Positions 1-7,299 of a stretch of DNA of 33,865 nucleotides are shown here, in pieces. The DNA lies in assembly GCF_016103465.1 (NCBI RefSeq), contig NZ_JAEEAP010000050.1, positions 1 through 33,865 of the forward strand. The letters are read 5' to 3'. This DNA is from Streptomyces sabulosicollis (GTDB lineage: Bacteria; Actinomycetota; Actinomycetes; Streptomycetales; Streptomycetaceae). The notes beneath the pieces are model-generated. The model worked only from the letters and a program-made list of their open reading frames with translations, had not been told where the DNA came from and ran no database searches. A program made the translations under genes and the position numbers. Position 1 is the first letter of the stretch, and every line of letters begins with the position of its first letter.

Positions 1-15
1 GTTGGGGAGGGGCCT

Positions 16-54
16 GGGCGCGGCCGCCGCGCGGGTTTCGGCGGGGCCGCGCCC
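16..54 (-). terminator. Hairpin terminator downstream of the DUF4331 gene
   Basis: A perfect 10-bp inverted repeat (GGGCGCGGCC at 16-25, GGCCGCGCCC at 45-54) with a 19-nt loop lies about 30 nt beyond the stop codon of the minus-strand DUF4331 gene. There is no T-tract, which is normal for Streptomyces terminators. I see no gene in bases 1-83. Confidence 0.5.
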
Positions 55-83
55 GGTGGTACGGGCCCGATGGCACCCGCGGT

Positions 84-1598
84 TCAGTGCCGGCGCACGC
101 GAGGAGCCCGCCGGCGCGACCGCATCCAGAGGAATCCGAGCCCCAGCAGCAGTACGGCCCCGCCACCGGCCGCCGCGGACCCGGCCAGCAGCATGTTGTC
201 CTCGGAGGAGGAACCGACGCCCGAACCGCCGTTCAGCAGGGACTGCCCGGCGCTCTTCGAGACGGCCTTGGCGTCCGAGCCGGAGCTGGGCAGCGCCAGA
301 TACGGGAAGGATCCGCCGAACTTCTGGTCGTTCTCGTCCACCGCGTCGCCCAGGTCGTTCTTCTTGCCGAGCAGCTCGCCCTCCATGGCCTGGAGGGCGA
401 TGTCCAGGACGTCGTCGGAAAGCCTGCGGCCGTTGGGGAAGCCCGCGTTGTCACCGTCCAGCACACCCAGCCGCTTGGGGCTGCCGGTGGGCTCTATGGA
501 GGTGTTGAGCCGGAGTTCCTCGGCGGGGCGGACGTTCGGCGGCTGGTTGAGCTTGGGCACACCGGTGAGGAACGCCTGCACCAGGTCGTCGCGCGGGGTG
601 TCCGGCGCCTTGATCTTGTAGATCTGCTCGACCAGCTTGGGGAGTTCGGGGTCCTGGACGAACTTCAGGAACTGCCCGTCGTCCCACGGCGACGAGGCGT
701 TGAACTTGTCCTTGTCCTTGCGCGGGATGACCACCTCGTTGACCAGCGGGCTGCCGAGCCGGGAGACCTGCGTCCAGTCGCCGTCGGCGGTCTGGCGGTG
801 GGTGGTGGCCCAGACGCCGATCACCGGCTGGTCCTTGGACTCGGTCAGCGCCGACGTCGGCACCTGGAGGGCCATCGACTGGACGTTGTAGCCCTTGAGG
901 GTGTCATTGCCGACCTCGGACATGTCGCCGCCGTACAGCAGGTCGAAGACGCGCAGATCGAGGAAGAACGGGTCGTCGGCTTGACCGGCGAAGGCGGTCG
1001 AGCCCCCGCTGTAGCCGATCTTCCGCACCGCCTGGTCGCGGAGCTTGGAGTAGTCGGGCATGGACGCCTTGCCGACGTTCGACGGCGCGACCGGCAGATC
1101 GCTGCCCAGCTTGGCGCGGGCGACGGCCTTCTGGTGCTTGAGCTTGATGACTTCGAGGTCGTATGTCTGGGTGAAGTTGAGGGTCGCGTCCTCGAGCGAG
1201 TTCACCGGCCCGGTGTTGTAGAGGAACGTGTCGCCGTTCTTGAGGTGGTCCTTGAAGGTCCACCGGAAGAGCAGATCGCCCTGGCCGTCGCCGTCGTTGT
1301 CGACGTGCAGGTCGTAGCGGGCGTCATGGGCGAACTTGTAGAAGTTGGGGCCGCCCGCGGGGTCCTGGAACGGCAGCACATTGACGACCATGGTGGTCGT
1401 GTCCGGCTTGTCCGGGCTGACGAACGCGTAGACGTCCGTGGCGTCGTACTGCGGCTGACCGGAGATCAGCGGCGCCTCGCGGTGGCTCGAAGCCTGCGCC
1501 GTCCCAGGCTGCAGTACGGCCACTCCGGCGGCCGTGAACCCGCCGGCGGCCAGTGCGCAGCTGACCAGCGCGGCCAAGCTCTTGGTGATTGCGGTCAT
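84..1598 (-). CDS. Secreted, membrane-anchored DUF4331 family protein
   Basis: This 504-residue protein belongs to the DUF4331 family, recognised by the mature N-terminus ASSHREAPLIS and the following DVYAFVSPD segment with a DNDGDGQGD acidic stretch. The biochemical role of the family is not known. Residues 1-36 form a signal peptide ending in TAQA, and a hydrophobic helix near residues 470-490 followed by RSRRR looks like a C-terminal membrane anchor, so the protein should face outward. I chose the ATG at 1598 because AAGGA lies 8 nt upstream; a GTG six codons earlier (1616) is possible but would put basic residues and the Shine-Dalgarno inside the gene. It is monocistronic, with a hairpin after the stop. 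Family assignment is confident, function is not. Confidence 0.85.
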   Translation of the reverse strand: MTAITKSLAALVSCALAAGGFTAAGVAVLQPGTAQASSHREAPLISGQPQYDATDVYAFVSPDKPDTTTMVVNVLPFQDPAGGPNFYKFAHDARYDLHVDNDGDGQGDLLFRWTFKDHLKNGDTFLYNTGPVNSLEDATLNFTQTYDLEVIKLKHQKAVARAKLGSDLPVAPSNVGKASMPDYSKLRDQAVRKIGYSGGSTAFAGQADDPFFLDLRVFDLLYGGDMSEVGNDTLKGYNVQSMALQVPTSALTESKDQPVIGVWATTHRQTADGDWTQVSRLGSPLVNEVVIPRKDKDKFNASSPWDDGQFLKFVQDPELPKLVEQIYKIKAPDTPRDDLVQAFLTGVPKLNQPPNVRPAEELRLNTSIEPTGSPKRLGVLDGDNAGFPNGRRLSDDVLDIALQAMEGELLGKKNDLGDAVDENDQKFGGSFPYLALPSSGSDAKAVSKSAGQSLLNGGSGVGSSSEDNMLLAGSAAAGGGAVLLLGLGFLWMRSRRRAPRVRRH

Positions 1599-1683
1599 CC
1601 TGTAGGTCCTTCGCACGCTTGTTGGAGCAGTCCTTCATGCGGCTATTCGGACCCGGCGAACGGATGGATTGGTCGGTCCGGGA

Positions 1684-1712
1684 ATTTGTTTGCGCGTGAT
1701 AGGTATCGTCAA
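1684..1712 (-). promoter_or_regulatory. Possible promoter for the DUF4331 gene
   Basis: On the minus strand TTGACG (1712-1707) is followed 17 nt later by ACAAAT (1689-1684), about 85 nt upstream of the DUF4331 start. The -35 match is good and the -10 match poor, so this is only a weak candidate. Confidence 0.22.
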
Positions 1713-1820
1713 CACCCTTGACGCGGTGGTGAATCCGGAACCTGGGATGCGTGGGTGACGGCTCGGGGAGGTAGGGTTACTCTGCCCGGGGCGGGTGCCC
1801 TCGTACGGGTGGGGAGTGTC

Positions 1821-2084
1821 ATGGAGCAGATAACGGTACGGAGCAGGCCACGAGTGCCTGCGATCAACTGCGGAAGCGGTGCGTCCAGTGCGCGCCTCGA
1901 GCGCCATCTCGCGGTGATGGGCGGTCCCGCCGTCCCGCAGCGTGAGGCGGAGAGCGCGGCGGTGCTGATGCAGGAGCTGATCGCGCGCGACCACGCGCGT
2001 GCGAAGAACAACCGGGGTGCGCGGGTGTCGCTGTTCGCGCCGCTGCGCCGGTTGCGCCGTTCACTGTTCGGCAACCACGGCTGA
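1821..2084 (+). CDS. Small conserved protein of unknown function
   Basis: An 87-residue protein beginning MEQITVRSRPRVPAINCGSG, with a middle part that looks helical and acidic (EAESAAVLMQELIARD) and a basic C-terminus (LRRLRRSLFG). I recognise the pattern as a small Streptomyces protein but know of no function. The ATG at 1821 is chosen because GGGGAG lies just upstream (1811-1816); the ORF is open further upstream, and a GTG at 1809 would add four residues. It has no signal peptide or membrane helix. It is divergent from the DUF4331 gene and converges on the type ISP-like gene across a tandem-repeat region. Confidence 0.6.
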   Translation: MEQITVRSRPRVPAINCGSGASSARLERHLAVMGGPAVPQREAESAAVLMQELIARDHARAKNNRGARVSLFAPLRRLRRSLFGNHG

Positions 2085-2310
2085 CCCGGCCGGCCCGTAG
2101 GCGCCTTCGTCGTCATCCCGGGCAGGCACGGGGTCATCCGGTTCGCTCCAGCCGGTGAGTCCGTGCTGTGATCCACCCCACGCCGCCGTCGCCGTGGGAT
2201 GCTGACGAGAGGCCGCGCCCGGCCGCCATGGCCGCTGCGCGGCCGTGGCTGGTGAGAGATCGGCGTGTCCGGGAGATCCGGCGCGCCCGGGAGATCGGTG
2301 CGCCCGGGAG

Positions 2311-2526
2311 GCGGGCGCAGAGCCCCACGAAGGCGGGCGCAGAGCCCCACGAAGGCGGGCGCAGAGCCCCGGTCCGGGAGGCGGCGCAGAGCCCCACGAG
2401 GCGGGCGCAGAGCGTCAATCCGCGAGGCGGGGCAGAGCCCCAGTCCGGGAGGCGGCGCAGAGCCCCACGAGGCGGGCGCAGAGCGCCAGTCCGCAAGGCG
2501 GGCATCAGAGCCGCAGTCCGCACGAT
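2311..2526. repeat. Degenerate tandem repeat array, about 9 units of 20-29 bp
   Basis: The gene-free stretch 2085-2566, between two convergent genes, contains about nine imperfect tandem units sharing the core GGCGGGCGCAGAGC. Short units (such as 2311-2332 and 2333-2354, which are identical) alternate with longer units ending in AGTCCGCAAG or GTCCGGGAG. There is also a higher-order duplication: units at 2381-2451 are repeated imperfectly at 2452-2525. The irregular spacing and absence of conserved spacers exclude CRISPR. The long ORFs crossing it are repetitive translations of the array. I see nothing recognisable in 2085-2250. Confidence 0.85.
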
Positions 2527-2566
2527 GGGCTCAGACCTCGGCCCGTACGGCGGGCACATAGCGGGC

Positions 2567-3718
2567 TCAGAGCAGGGCGAACTGCCCCTCCGGGCCTTCC
2601 TCATGGTGGTCCAGTACGGACGCCGGGCGCCGGGCCGCGCCGGGCACCGGCAGCACCCCCGCCTCCCGCAGCTCCGCCGCGTCGATCAGCGCCCCGTCCG
2701 CCAGCCGGTCGGCGAGGGCCCTTAGCTCCGGGCGCAGCTCGGCGAGCAGCGCCAGCACGGTGATCAGCTCCAGCAGCTCCGAGGTCCACGCGGACGGCCA
2801 GCCCGCCGGGCCGATCGCCTCCAGCGTGCCCGGCTCCCGAGGGGCGGTGCGCCGCTCGAACCAGGTCTCCAGCACCCGTACCCCGCCCGCGTGGAAGTCC
2901 CATGCGGCCCGCGGGACCGGTGAGATACGGCCCTCGCCCAGCAGCAGGGCCTCCTCGTCCGGGTCGTGGTCCAGTGAGCCCGGCAGCCCGCTCGACGGAA
3001 GCGCGGCGCGGACGTAGGGGCGTCGGCCACCCGGCATGCGCGGGCGTTCACCACTGTGCGCCCCGCGCGTATGCAGCCACAGCGCACGGCGGCCCAGCTC
3101 CACGCCCGACTCCCACACCCCGGGGTCGGCGGTCAGGGGCACGGCGCAGGGCGCGCCGCGCGCCGTGGCGGCGGTCCAGGCCAGGAAGTCCTCGGCGGTC
3201 ACCGGGCGGCCGAGCCGCGCGGTGAGGTGGTCCAGCAGCCCGGGCGCGAGATTGGGCTCCTGTCCGCCGGGGCGGCGGTAGAGCGGGCGGATCCGGCCCG
3301 GGCGGCCCGCGGGGGAGTGGCCGTCCGGCAGCAGCGCGGAGAAGGTGAGCACCGGGTCCGGATCCGGTCCGGTGGCCTCGATGACATGGATCTGCCGGTC
3401 GTCGGCCACCCGCCACAGCTCGGGTCGGGCGGCGTCGATCAGCCGGTGATCCGGTATCAGCCACTGCTGGTCGAAGGGCCCGTGCGCGATCCGCACCGGC
3501 TCGGGGCACGGCCCGTCCTCGCGCGCCAGCCGGGCGGTGGAGGTGGCCTGGCCGGGCAGCTGCGGTACGGAGCTGTGCAACGTACGGGCGCGGGTCGGGC
3601 GGAACAGCGCGGCCCGCGCCGCCTCGTCCCCGGCCCGGGTCAGCCGCTCCCAGCGCGCCCCGAGCGAGGCCGCGTCCGGTGCCATGACCCAGGCCCGCCC
3701 GAGCCGCAGCGGCCCCAC
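2567..3718 (-). CDS. Type ISP restriction-modification specificity-domain-like protein (N-terminus apparently frameshifted)
   Basis: This 383-residue reading frame matches, from memory, an actinobacterial family annotated as type ISP restriction/modification enzyme, C-terminal specificity domain. Recognisable segments are PLRLGRAWVMAPDAASLGAR near the start, HGPFDQQWLIPDHRLIDAAR, RRPGGQEPNLAPGLLDHL and the C-terminal RRPASVLDHHEEGPEGQFAL. No methyltransferase or nuclease motifs are present and the length (about 400) is that of the stand-alone family, so restriction activity is unlikely; the real role is unknown. Family members normally start with a short leader ending in DLMPW before PLRLGR. 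Here that leader exists (ATG at 3768, reading MPGVGEREAPPLGDLMPW) but in another frame, so either one base is missing near 3715-3720 or translation starts at the GTG at 3718. The neighbours give no restriction context. Confidence 0.6.
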   Translation of the reverse strand: MGPLRLGRAWVMAPDAASLGARWERLTRAGDEAARAALFRPTRARTLHSSVPQLPGQATSTARLAREDGPCPEPVRIAHGPFDQQWLIPDHRLIDAARPELWRVADDRQIHVIEATGPDPDPVLTFSALLPDGHSPAGRPGRIRPLYRRPGGQEPNLAPGLLDHLTARLGRPVTAEDFLAWTAATARGAPCAVPLTADPGVWESGVELGRRALWLHTRGAHSGERPRMPGGRRPYVRAALPSSGLPGSLDHDPDEEALLLGEGRISPVPRAAWDFHAGGVRVLETWFERRTAPREPGTLEAIGPAGWPSAWTSELLELITVLALLAELRPELRALADRLADGALIDAAELREAGVLPVPGAARRPASVLDHHEEGPEGQFALL

Positions 3719-3910
3719 GGCATCAGGTCCCCCAGCGGCGGCGCCTCACGTTCTCCCACGCCCGGCATGGTATCGATGCCGCCCTGACGCCACAGGGGTC
3801 CGCCCGGCGTCCGTCCGCCGCCGCTCCGGTGGCTCCGGCCGCCGTGGCCACGGCAGAGGCCGGATGAGGGGTGTGCGTCGGACCGGCTGGGCTCCGTCTC
3901 CTCCCCGCCC

Positions 3911-4067
3911 CTTCCTGCAGCATCGATATGCGGCTCCGCCGCGTGGCAGGGGCTCCGCCCCTGGATCCCGGGGGCTGGGGCGGAGCCCGCCTTTCGAACC
4001 CTCCAGGGGGCACCTCCCAGCGGTAGCTGGGGGAGTTTGCGGAGCGGGGTCTGGGGCGGAGCCCCAG
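3911..4067. repeat. Dispersed GGGGCTCCGCCCC-type intergenic repeat, copy 1
   Basis: The gene-free interval 3769-4133 holds a mosaic of small palindromes. Bases 3911-3941 share 28 of 31 positions with 18955-18985, including the common core TATGCGGCTCCGCCG. Palindromes CAGGGGCTCCGCCCCTG (3947-3963) and CTGGGGCGGAGCCCCAG (4051-4067) follow. Such GGGGCTCCGCCCC modules are familiar as repetitive intergenic sequences in Streptomyces genomes. The ORFs that cross this interval have no recognisable protein content. Confidence 0.7.
4051..4067 (-). terminator. Hairpin downstream of the GntR gene
   Basis: A perfect 7-bp stem with a 3-nt loop (CTGGGGC-GGA-GCCCCAG) lies 67 nt beyond the stop codon of the minus-strand hmgA-GntR unit. 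It belongs to the dispersed repeat and may serve as its terminator. Confidence 0.35.
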
Positions 4068-4133
4068 TTGTGGGAAGGGTCGGAGAGGGGAACAGCCCGC
4101 CGCAGGCGCCAAGACCCCGCCGGACCCCCTCTA

Positions 4134-4883
4134 CTAGTCGGCCTCGACCGTGACCGAGAAGGAGAAGCGGTCGCCCCGGTAGTGGATGCGGGCCACGTCC
4201 ACCACGCGGCCGCTCTCGTCGTAGGTCACCCCCGTGTAGTGCAGGATCGGGCTGAGCAGCGGGACCTGGAGCAGCCGGGAGGTCTCGGGGTCGGCGAGGC
4301 GGGCCTCCACCGTGTCCGTGATCCGGCTGATCCGCACCCCCACCGCGTCCCGCAGCACCTTCGTCATCGGCCAGCGGGCGAGGTCCGCGAGGTCGATGCG
4401 GTCGGCGAGCTCGGGGCGGACCAGGTTCTCCGCCCAGTTGGTGGGCTCGCCGCTGTGGCCGTCCCGGCGCAGCCGGCGGTAGGCGGTCGCCTCGTCCAGA
4501 TCGGGGAAGTACTCCGCGAGCGCCGCGGGCACCGGTGCCGGGCCGTGCTCCAGCACCGTCGTCCGCTCACCCGACTGCTGGGCCACGATCGCGTCCACCG
4601 ACCCCAGCAGCCGCACCGGCGCGCCGCGCCGCGCGCTCGGCTCGATGAACGTGCCGCGACGCCGGTGGCGGCTGATGAGCCCCTCGGTCTCCAACTCCTT
4701 GAGCGCCTGCCGCATGGTGAGCACGCTGACCCCGTAGTGCTCGGCGAGCCGGTCCTCGGGCGGCAGCCGCAGCGGATCGTGCGGGGCCCGCCCGAGTATC
4801 GAGGCCCGCAGCGACTGCGAGACCTGGTACCACAGCGGCAGCTTGCGGTTGAGGGCGAGGGAGTCGGGGGCGAAGGTGGTCAC
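4134..4883 (-). CDS. GntR family (HutC/UTRA) transcriptional regulator
   Basis: A 249-residue regulator. Residues about 10-75 form the winged helix-turn-helix (LPLWYQVSQSLRASILG, then RLAEHYGVSVLTMRQALKEL and the wing RHRRRGTFI). Residues about 95-245 match the UTRA effector domain of the HutC subfamily (VVDVARIHYRGDRFSFSV at the end). The GTG at 4883 is preferred because GGAG lies 5 nt upstream; an ATG at 4907 has no clear ribosome site. The gene follows hmgA after 33 nt on the same strand, so it is probably co-transcribed and could sense homogentisate or a tyrosine-pathway metabolite. That ligand is inferred from position only; HutC-type proteins bind varied small molecules. Confidence 0.88.
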   Translation of the reverse strand: MTTFAPDSLALNRKLPLWYQVSQSLRASILGRAPHDPLRLPPEDRLAEHYGVSVLTMRQALKELETEGLISRHRRRGTFIEPSARRGAPVRLLGSVDAIVAQQSGERTTVLEHGPAPVPAALAEYFPDLDEATAYRRLRRDGHSGEPTNWAENLVRPELADRIDLADLARWPMTKVLRDAVGVRISRITDTVEARLADPETSRLLQVPLLSPILHYTGVTYDESGRVVDVARIHYRGDRFSFSVTVEAD

Positions 4884-4916
4884 ACGGTCTCCGGTCGACG
4901 GCGGCAACGGCGGCGT

Positions 4917-6314
4917 TCAGGGGCGGAAATGGCGTTCCAGACCCTGCCATACGTCGTCATAGCGCCCCTGGAGGTGGTCCGCCTCCAGCGCCTGCCGGGT
5001 GGCCGTGACCGGCCAGCGCGTCTCGAACATGAAGGCCAGCCCGTCGTCCAGCTTGTGCGGTGCCAGCTCGGCCGCGCTCGCCCGCAGATAGGTTTCGTTG
5101 TCCGGGCCGTGCGCGGACATCATGTTGTGCAGCGAGCCACCGCCCGGTACGAAGCCCCCCGCGCCGCCGGTCTTCGCGTCGTACGCGCCCTCGATCAGCC
5201 CCATGTACTCGCTCATCACATTGCGGTGGAAGTACGGCGGCCGGAAGGTGTCCTCGCCGACCAGCCAGCGCGGGGCGAAGACCACGAAGTCCACGCCCGC
5301 GAGCCCGGGGGTGTCGGAGGGCGAGGTGAGCACCGTGAAGATGGACGGGTCCGGGTGGTCGTAGCTGATGGTGCCGAGCACATTGAAGCGGCGCAGGTCG
5401 TACACGTACGGCACATGGGTGCCGTGCCAGGCGACCACGTCCAGCGGCGAGTGGTCGTAGGTGGCGGCCCACAGATTGCCGCAGAACTTGTTGACCACCC
5501 GCACCGGGCGCTCCACGTCCTCGTACGCCGCGACCGGGGCGAGGAAGTCCCGGGGGTTCGCCAGGCCGTTGGCGCCGATCGGGCCGAGCTCGGGGAGGGT
5601 GAAGGGGCGGCCGTAGTTCTCGCACACATAGCCGCGCACGGACGGCTCGAGCGGCTCCACCCGGAACCGCACCCCGCGCGGGACCAGCGCCACATGCCCC
5701 GGGTCCGCGCGCAGCAGACCGAACTCGGTGTGCAGCAGCAGCCCGCCCCGCTCGGGGACGATCAGCAGCTCGCCGTCCGCGTCGCTGAACACCCGGTCGG
5801 TCATGGGCGCGTTGGCGGCGTAGAGGTGGATGGCCATCCCCGCGCGCTGGGTGGCGTCGCCGTTGCCGCCCAGCGTCCACAGCCCGGCCAGGAAGTCGGT
5901 GCCCTCCGGCGGCTCCGGCAGCGGGTCCCAGCGCAGCCGGTTGGGGTCGGGCGCGGCCTCGGTGAAGGGGGCCCCGCGCAGCGCGCCGTTGTCGACGCGG
6001 GTGAACGGCGGATGCGCGGCGGAGGGCCGGATGCGGTACAGCCACGAGCGCCGGTTGGTGGCGCGCGGCTCGGTGAAGGCGCTGCCGCTCAGCTGCTCCG
6101 CGTAGAGCCCGAGCGGTGCGCGCTGGGGGGAGTTGCGGCCGATGGGCAGTGCGCCGGGCACGGCCTCGCTGCTGTGCTCGTTACCGAAACCGGAGGCGTA
6201 GACCAGCTCTTCGGCCGTCTTGCGCGCCCGCTCGATCCCCGGCTCGACCCCCTGCTCGTGTCCTCGCTGGATCCCGTGCCGATCGCCGTGCTGGATCCCC
6301 GTGCCGTCGCCCAT
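4917..6314 (-). CDS. hmgA: Homogentisate 1,2-dioxygenase
   Basis: This enzyme opens the ring of homogentisate to 4-maleylacetoacetate in phenylalanine/tyrosine breakdown, using one non-haem Fe(II). The 465-residue protein shows the family core [31 protein letters not shown] and SWLYRIRPS. The metal site is visible: His and Glu in [12 protein letters not shown] (H-x5-E) and the third ligand His in [10 protein letters not shown], matching His335, Glu341 and His371 of the human enzyme with three extra residues between. The ATG at 6314 has GGGAG 6 nt upstream; the longer frame to 6401 would overlap the control region. Residues 2-30 are an unusual hydrophilic extension ([17 protein letters not shown]) partly produced by a 24-bp tandem duplication (6266-6313). 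It is probably co-transcribed with the downstream GntR gene and is divergent from a TetR gene. Confidence 0.97.
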   Translation of the reverse strand: MGDGTGIQHGDRHGIQRGHEQGVEPGIERARKTAEELVYASGFGNEHSSEAVPGALPIGRNSPQRAPLGLYAEQLSGSAFTEPRATNRRSWLYRIRPSAAHPPFTRVDNGALRGAPFTEAAPDPNRLRWDPLPEPPEGTDFLAGLWTLGGNGDATQRAGMAIHLYAANAPMTDRVFSDADGELLIVPERGGLLLHTEFGLLRADPGHVALVPRGVRFRVEPLEPSVRGYVCENYGRPFTLPELGPIGANGLANPRDFLAPVAAYEDVERPVRVVNKFCGNLWAATYDHSPLDVVAWHGTHVPYVYDLRRFNVLGTISYDHPDPSIFTVLTSPSDTPGLAGVDFVVFAPRWLVGEDTFRPPYFHRNVMSEYMGLIEGAYDAKTGGAGGFVPGGGSLHNMMSAHGPDNETYLRASAAELAPHKLDDGLAFMFETRWPVTATRQALEADHLQGRYDDVWQGLERHFRP

Positions 6315-6347
6315 CGCGCGCTCCCACCGCTCCGCCGCACACCACTT

Positions 6348-6383
6348 GATTCCCTTTGATTCCTCTGTCAGACGATAGGAATC
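6348..6383. promoter_or_regulatory. Candidate operator between hmgA and the TetR gene
   Basis: The 107-bp divergent region contains an inverted repeat with perfect 7-bp arms, GATTCCT (6358-6364) and AGGAATC (6377-6383), 12 nt apart. A third half-site GATTCCC (6348-6354) lies 10 bp before the first. It is 34-69 bp upstream of the hmgA start and about 40 bp upstream of the TetR start, a natural position for control of both by the TetR or the GntR protein. Which one binds cannot be read from the sequence. Confidence 0.4.
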
Positions 6384-6421
6384 GAAACCCGGGCGCGTCA
6401 ATGATCGGGCAGGATGGTGGC

Positions 6422-7066
6422 GTGCCCATACCGCCCCTCCGCCGCCATCCGGTCCAGCGCCGCAGCGCCGAGCGCCTCGGCCGGATCCTCGACGCGTGTG
6501 CCGAACTCCTCGACGAGATCAGCTACGAAGAGCTGAGCACCCGGGCCGTGGCCGAGCGCGCCAACGTCCCGATCGGCTCGGTCTACCGCTTCTTCTCCAA
6601 CAAGCGGGCGATGGCCGAGGCCCTGGCCCACCGCAATCTGGACGAGTACGCCGCGCGGATCACCCGGCGGCTGGCCGCGTCGGACGCGGCCTCGGACTCC
6701 GGCCGGGACGGGGGCGGCGGCTGGCGGGAGGCGATGGACGTCGTCGTGGACGAGTACCTGGCGATGAAGCGCGGGGCGCCGGGCTTCGCGCTCATCGAGT
6801 TCGGCCATCCGGTCCCGGCCACCGCGCCGCCGGAACAGCCCAACCACCTGGTCGCCGACCGGCTGCGGACGCTGCTCGCCGACCGGCTCGGCACGGGTGG
6901 GGACGAGGCGACGGAGGAGCGGCTGCGGGTGGCCTTCCTGCTCGCGGTCGAGGCGGCGGACGCGCTGCTGCGGCTGGCGTTCCGGATGGACCCGGAGGGC
7001 GATCCGGCGATCGTGGCGGAGACGAAGGAGCTGCTGCGGGCCTATCTGGCCGGGGTCCTGGACTGA
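6422..7066 (+). CDS. TetR family transcriptional regulator
   Basis: A 214-residue repressor-type protein. Residues about 10-60 are the TetR DNA-binding domain ([18 protein letters not shown], then [29 protein letters not shown]). The rest is a variable helical ligand-binding domain with no diagnostic motif. The GTG at 6422 is preferred because AGGA lies 7 nt upstream; an in-frame ATG at 6401 has no ribosome site. It is divergent from hmgA across a short region with an inverted repeat, so it probably controls itself and perhaps hmgA. It is followed by a tandem-repeat array, then a molybdoenzyme gene on the same strand. Confidence 0.9.
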   Translation: MPIPPLRRHPVQRRSAERLGRILDACAELLDEISYEELSTRAVAERANVPIGSVYRFFSNKRAMAEALAHRNLDEYAARITRRLAASDAASDSGRDGGGGWREAMDVVVDEYLAMKRGAPGFALIEFGHPVPATAPPEQPNHLVADRLRTLLADRLGTGGDEATEERLRVAFLLAVEAADALLRLAFRMDPEGDPAIVAETKELLRAYLAGVLD

Positions 7067-7112
7067 TCCGGAGCTCCCGGCCGTCGGGAGCGCCTGGCCG
7101 TCGGGAGCTCCT

Positions 7113-7192
7113 GGGCTCCCTGGTTCGTGGGCTCCCTGGTTCGTGGGCTCCCTGGTCCGTGGGCGCCCTGGTTCGTGGTCGCCTTGGTTCCT
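7113..7192. repeat. Tandem repeat, five 16-bp units
   Basis: Five head-to-tail 16-bp units follow the TetR stop codon. The first two (7113-7128, 7129-7144) are identical and read GGGCTCCCTGGTTCGT; the third and fourth differ by one base each and the fifth by four. Just before them, GGCCGTCGGGAGC occurs twice (near 7079 and 7096). No gene is visible in 7067-7299. Confidence 0.88.
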
Positions 7193-7229
7193 GACCGTCG
7201 GCAGTTCCCTCCGATCCCTCCCCGACATG

Positions 7230-7245
7230 CCTACCAGTCGGTATG
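7230..7245. promoter_or_regulatory. TetR-type operator-like palindrome before the molybdoenzyme gene
   Basis: CCTACCAGTCGGTATG contains TACC-N4-GGTA (7232-7243) with partly matching flanks. This resembles the TACCGACCGGTA-like sites bound by several actinobacterial TetR regulators. It lies 55 bp upstream of the molybdoenzyme start. Whether the neighbouring TetR protein or another regulator binds is unknown. Confidence 0.3.
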
Positions 7246-7299
7246 GTGAGCGGGTCCGGCGCGTCATCGCGGCCTCGCCGCCGTCCCTGGGAGAGACCG

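Noticed and set aside
2311-2526. CRISPR array
   Set aside because: Units are contiguous and variable with no unique spacers, and there are no cas genes. The same applies to 7113-7192 and 12431-12565.
2134-2763. Several ORFs through the repeat array
   Set aside because: Their proteins are translations of the tandem repeat; no start site or homology.
2567-3718. A working restriction-modification system
   Set aside because: Only the specificity-like region is present; no methyltransferase, helicase or nuclease motifs are seen here or in the neighbours.
3537-6359. Plus-strand ORF of 940 codons across the GntR and hmgA genes
   Set aside because: Antisense shadow of genes with clear homology; it also runs through an intergenic repeat.
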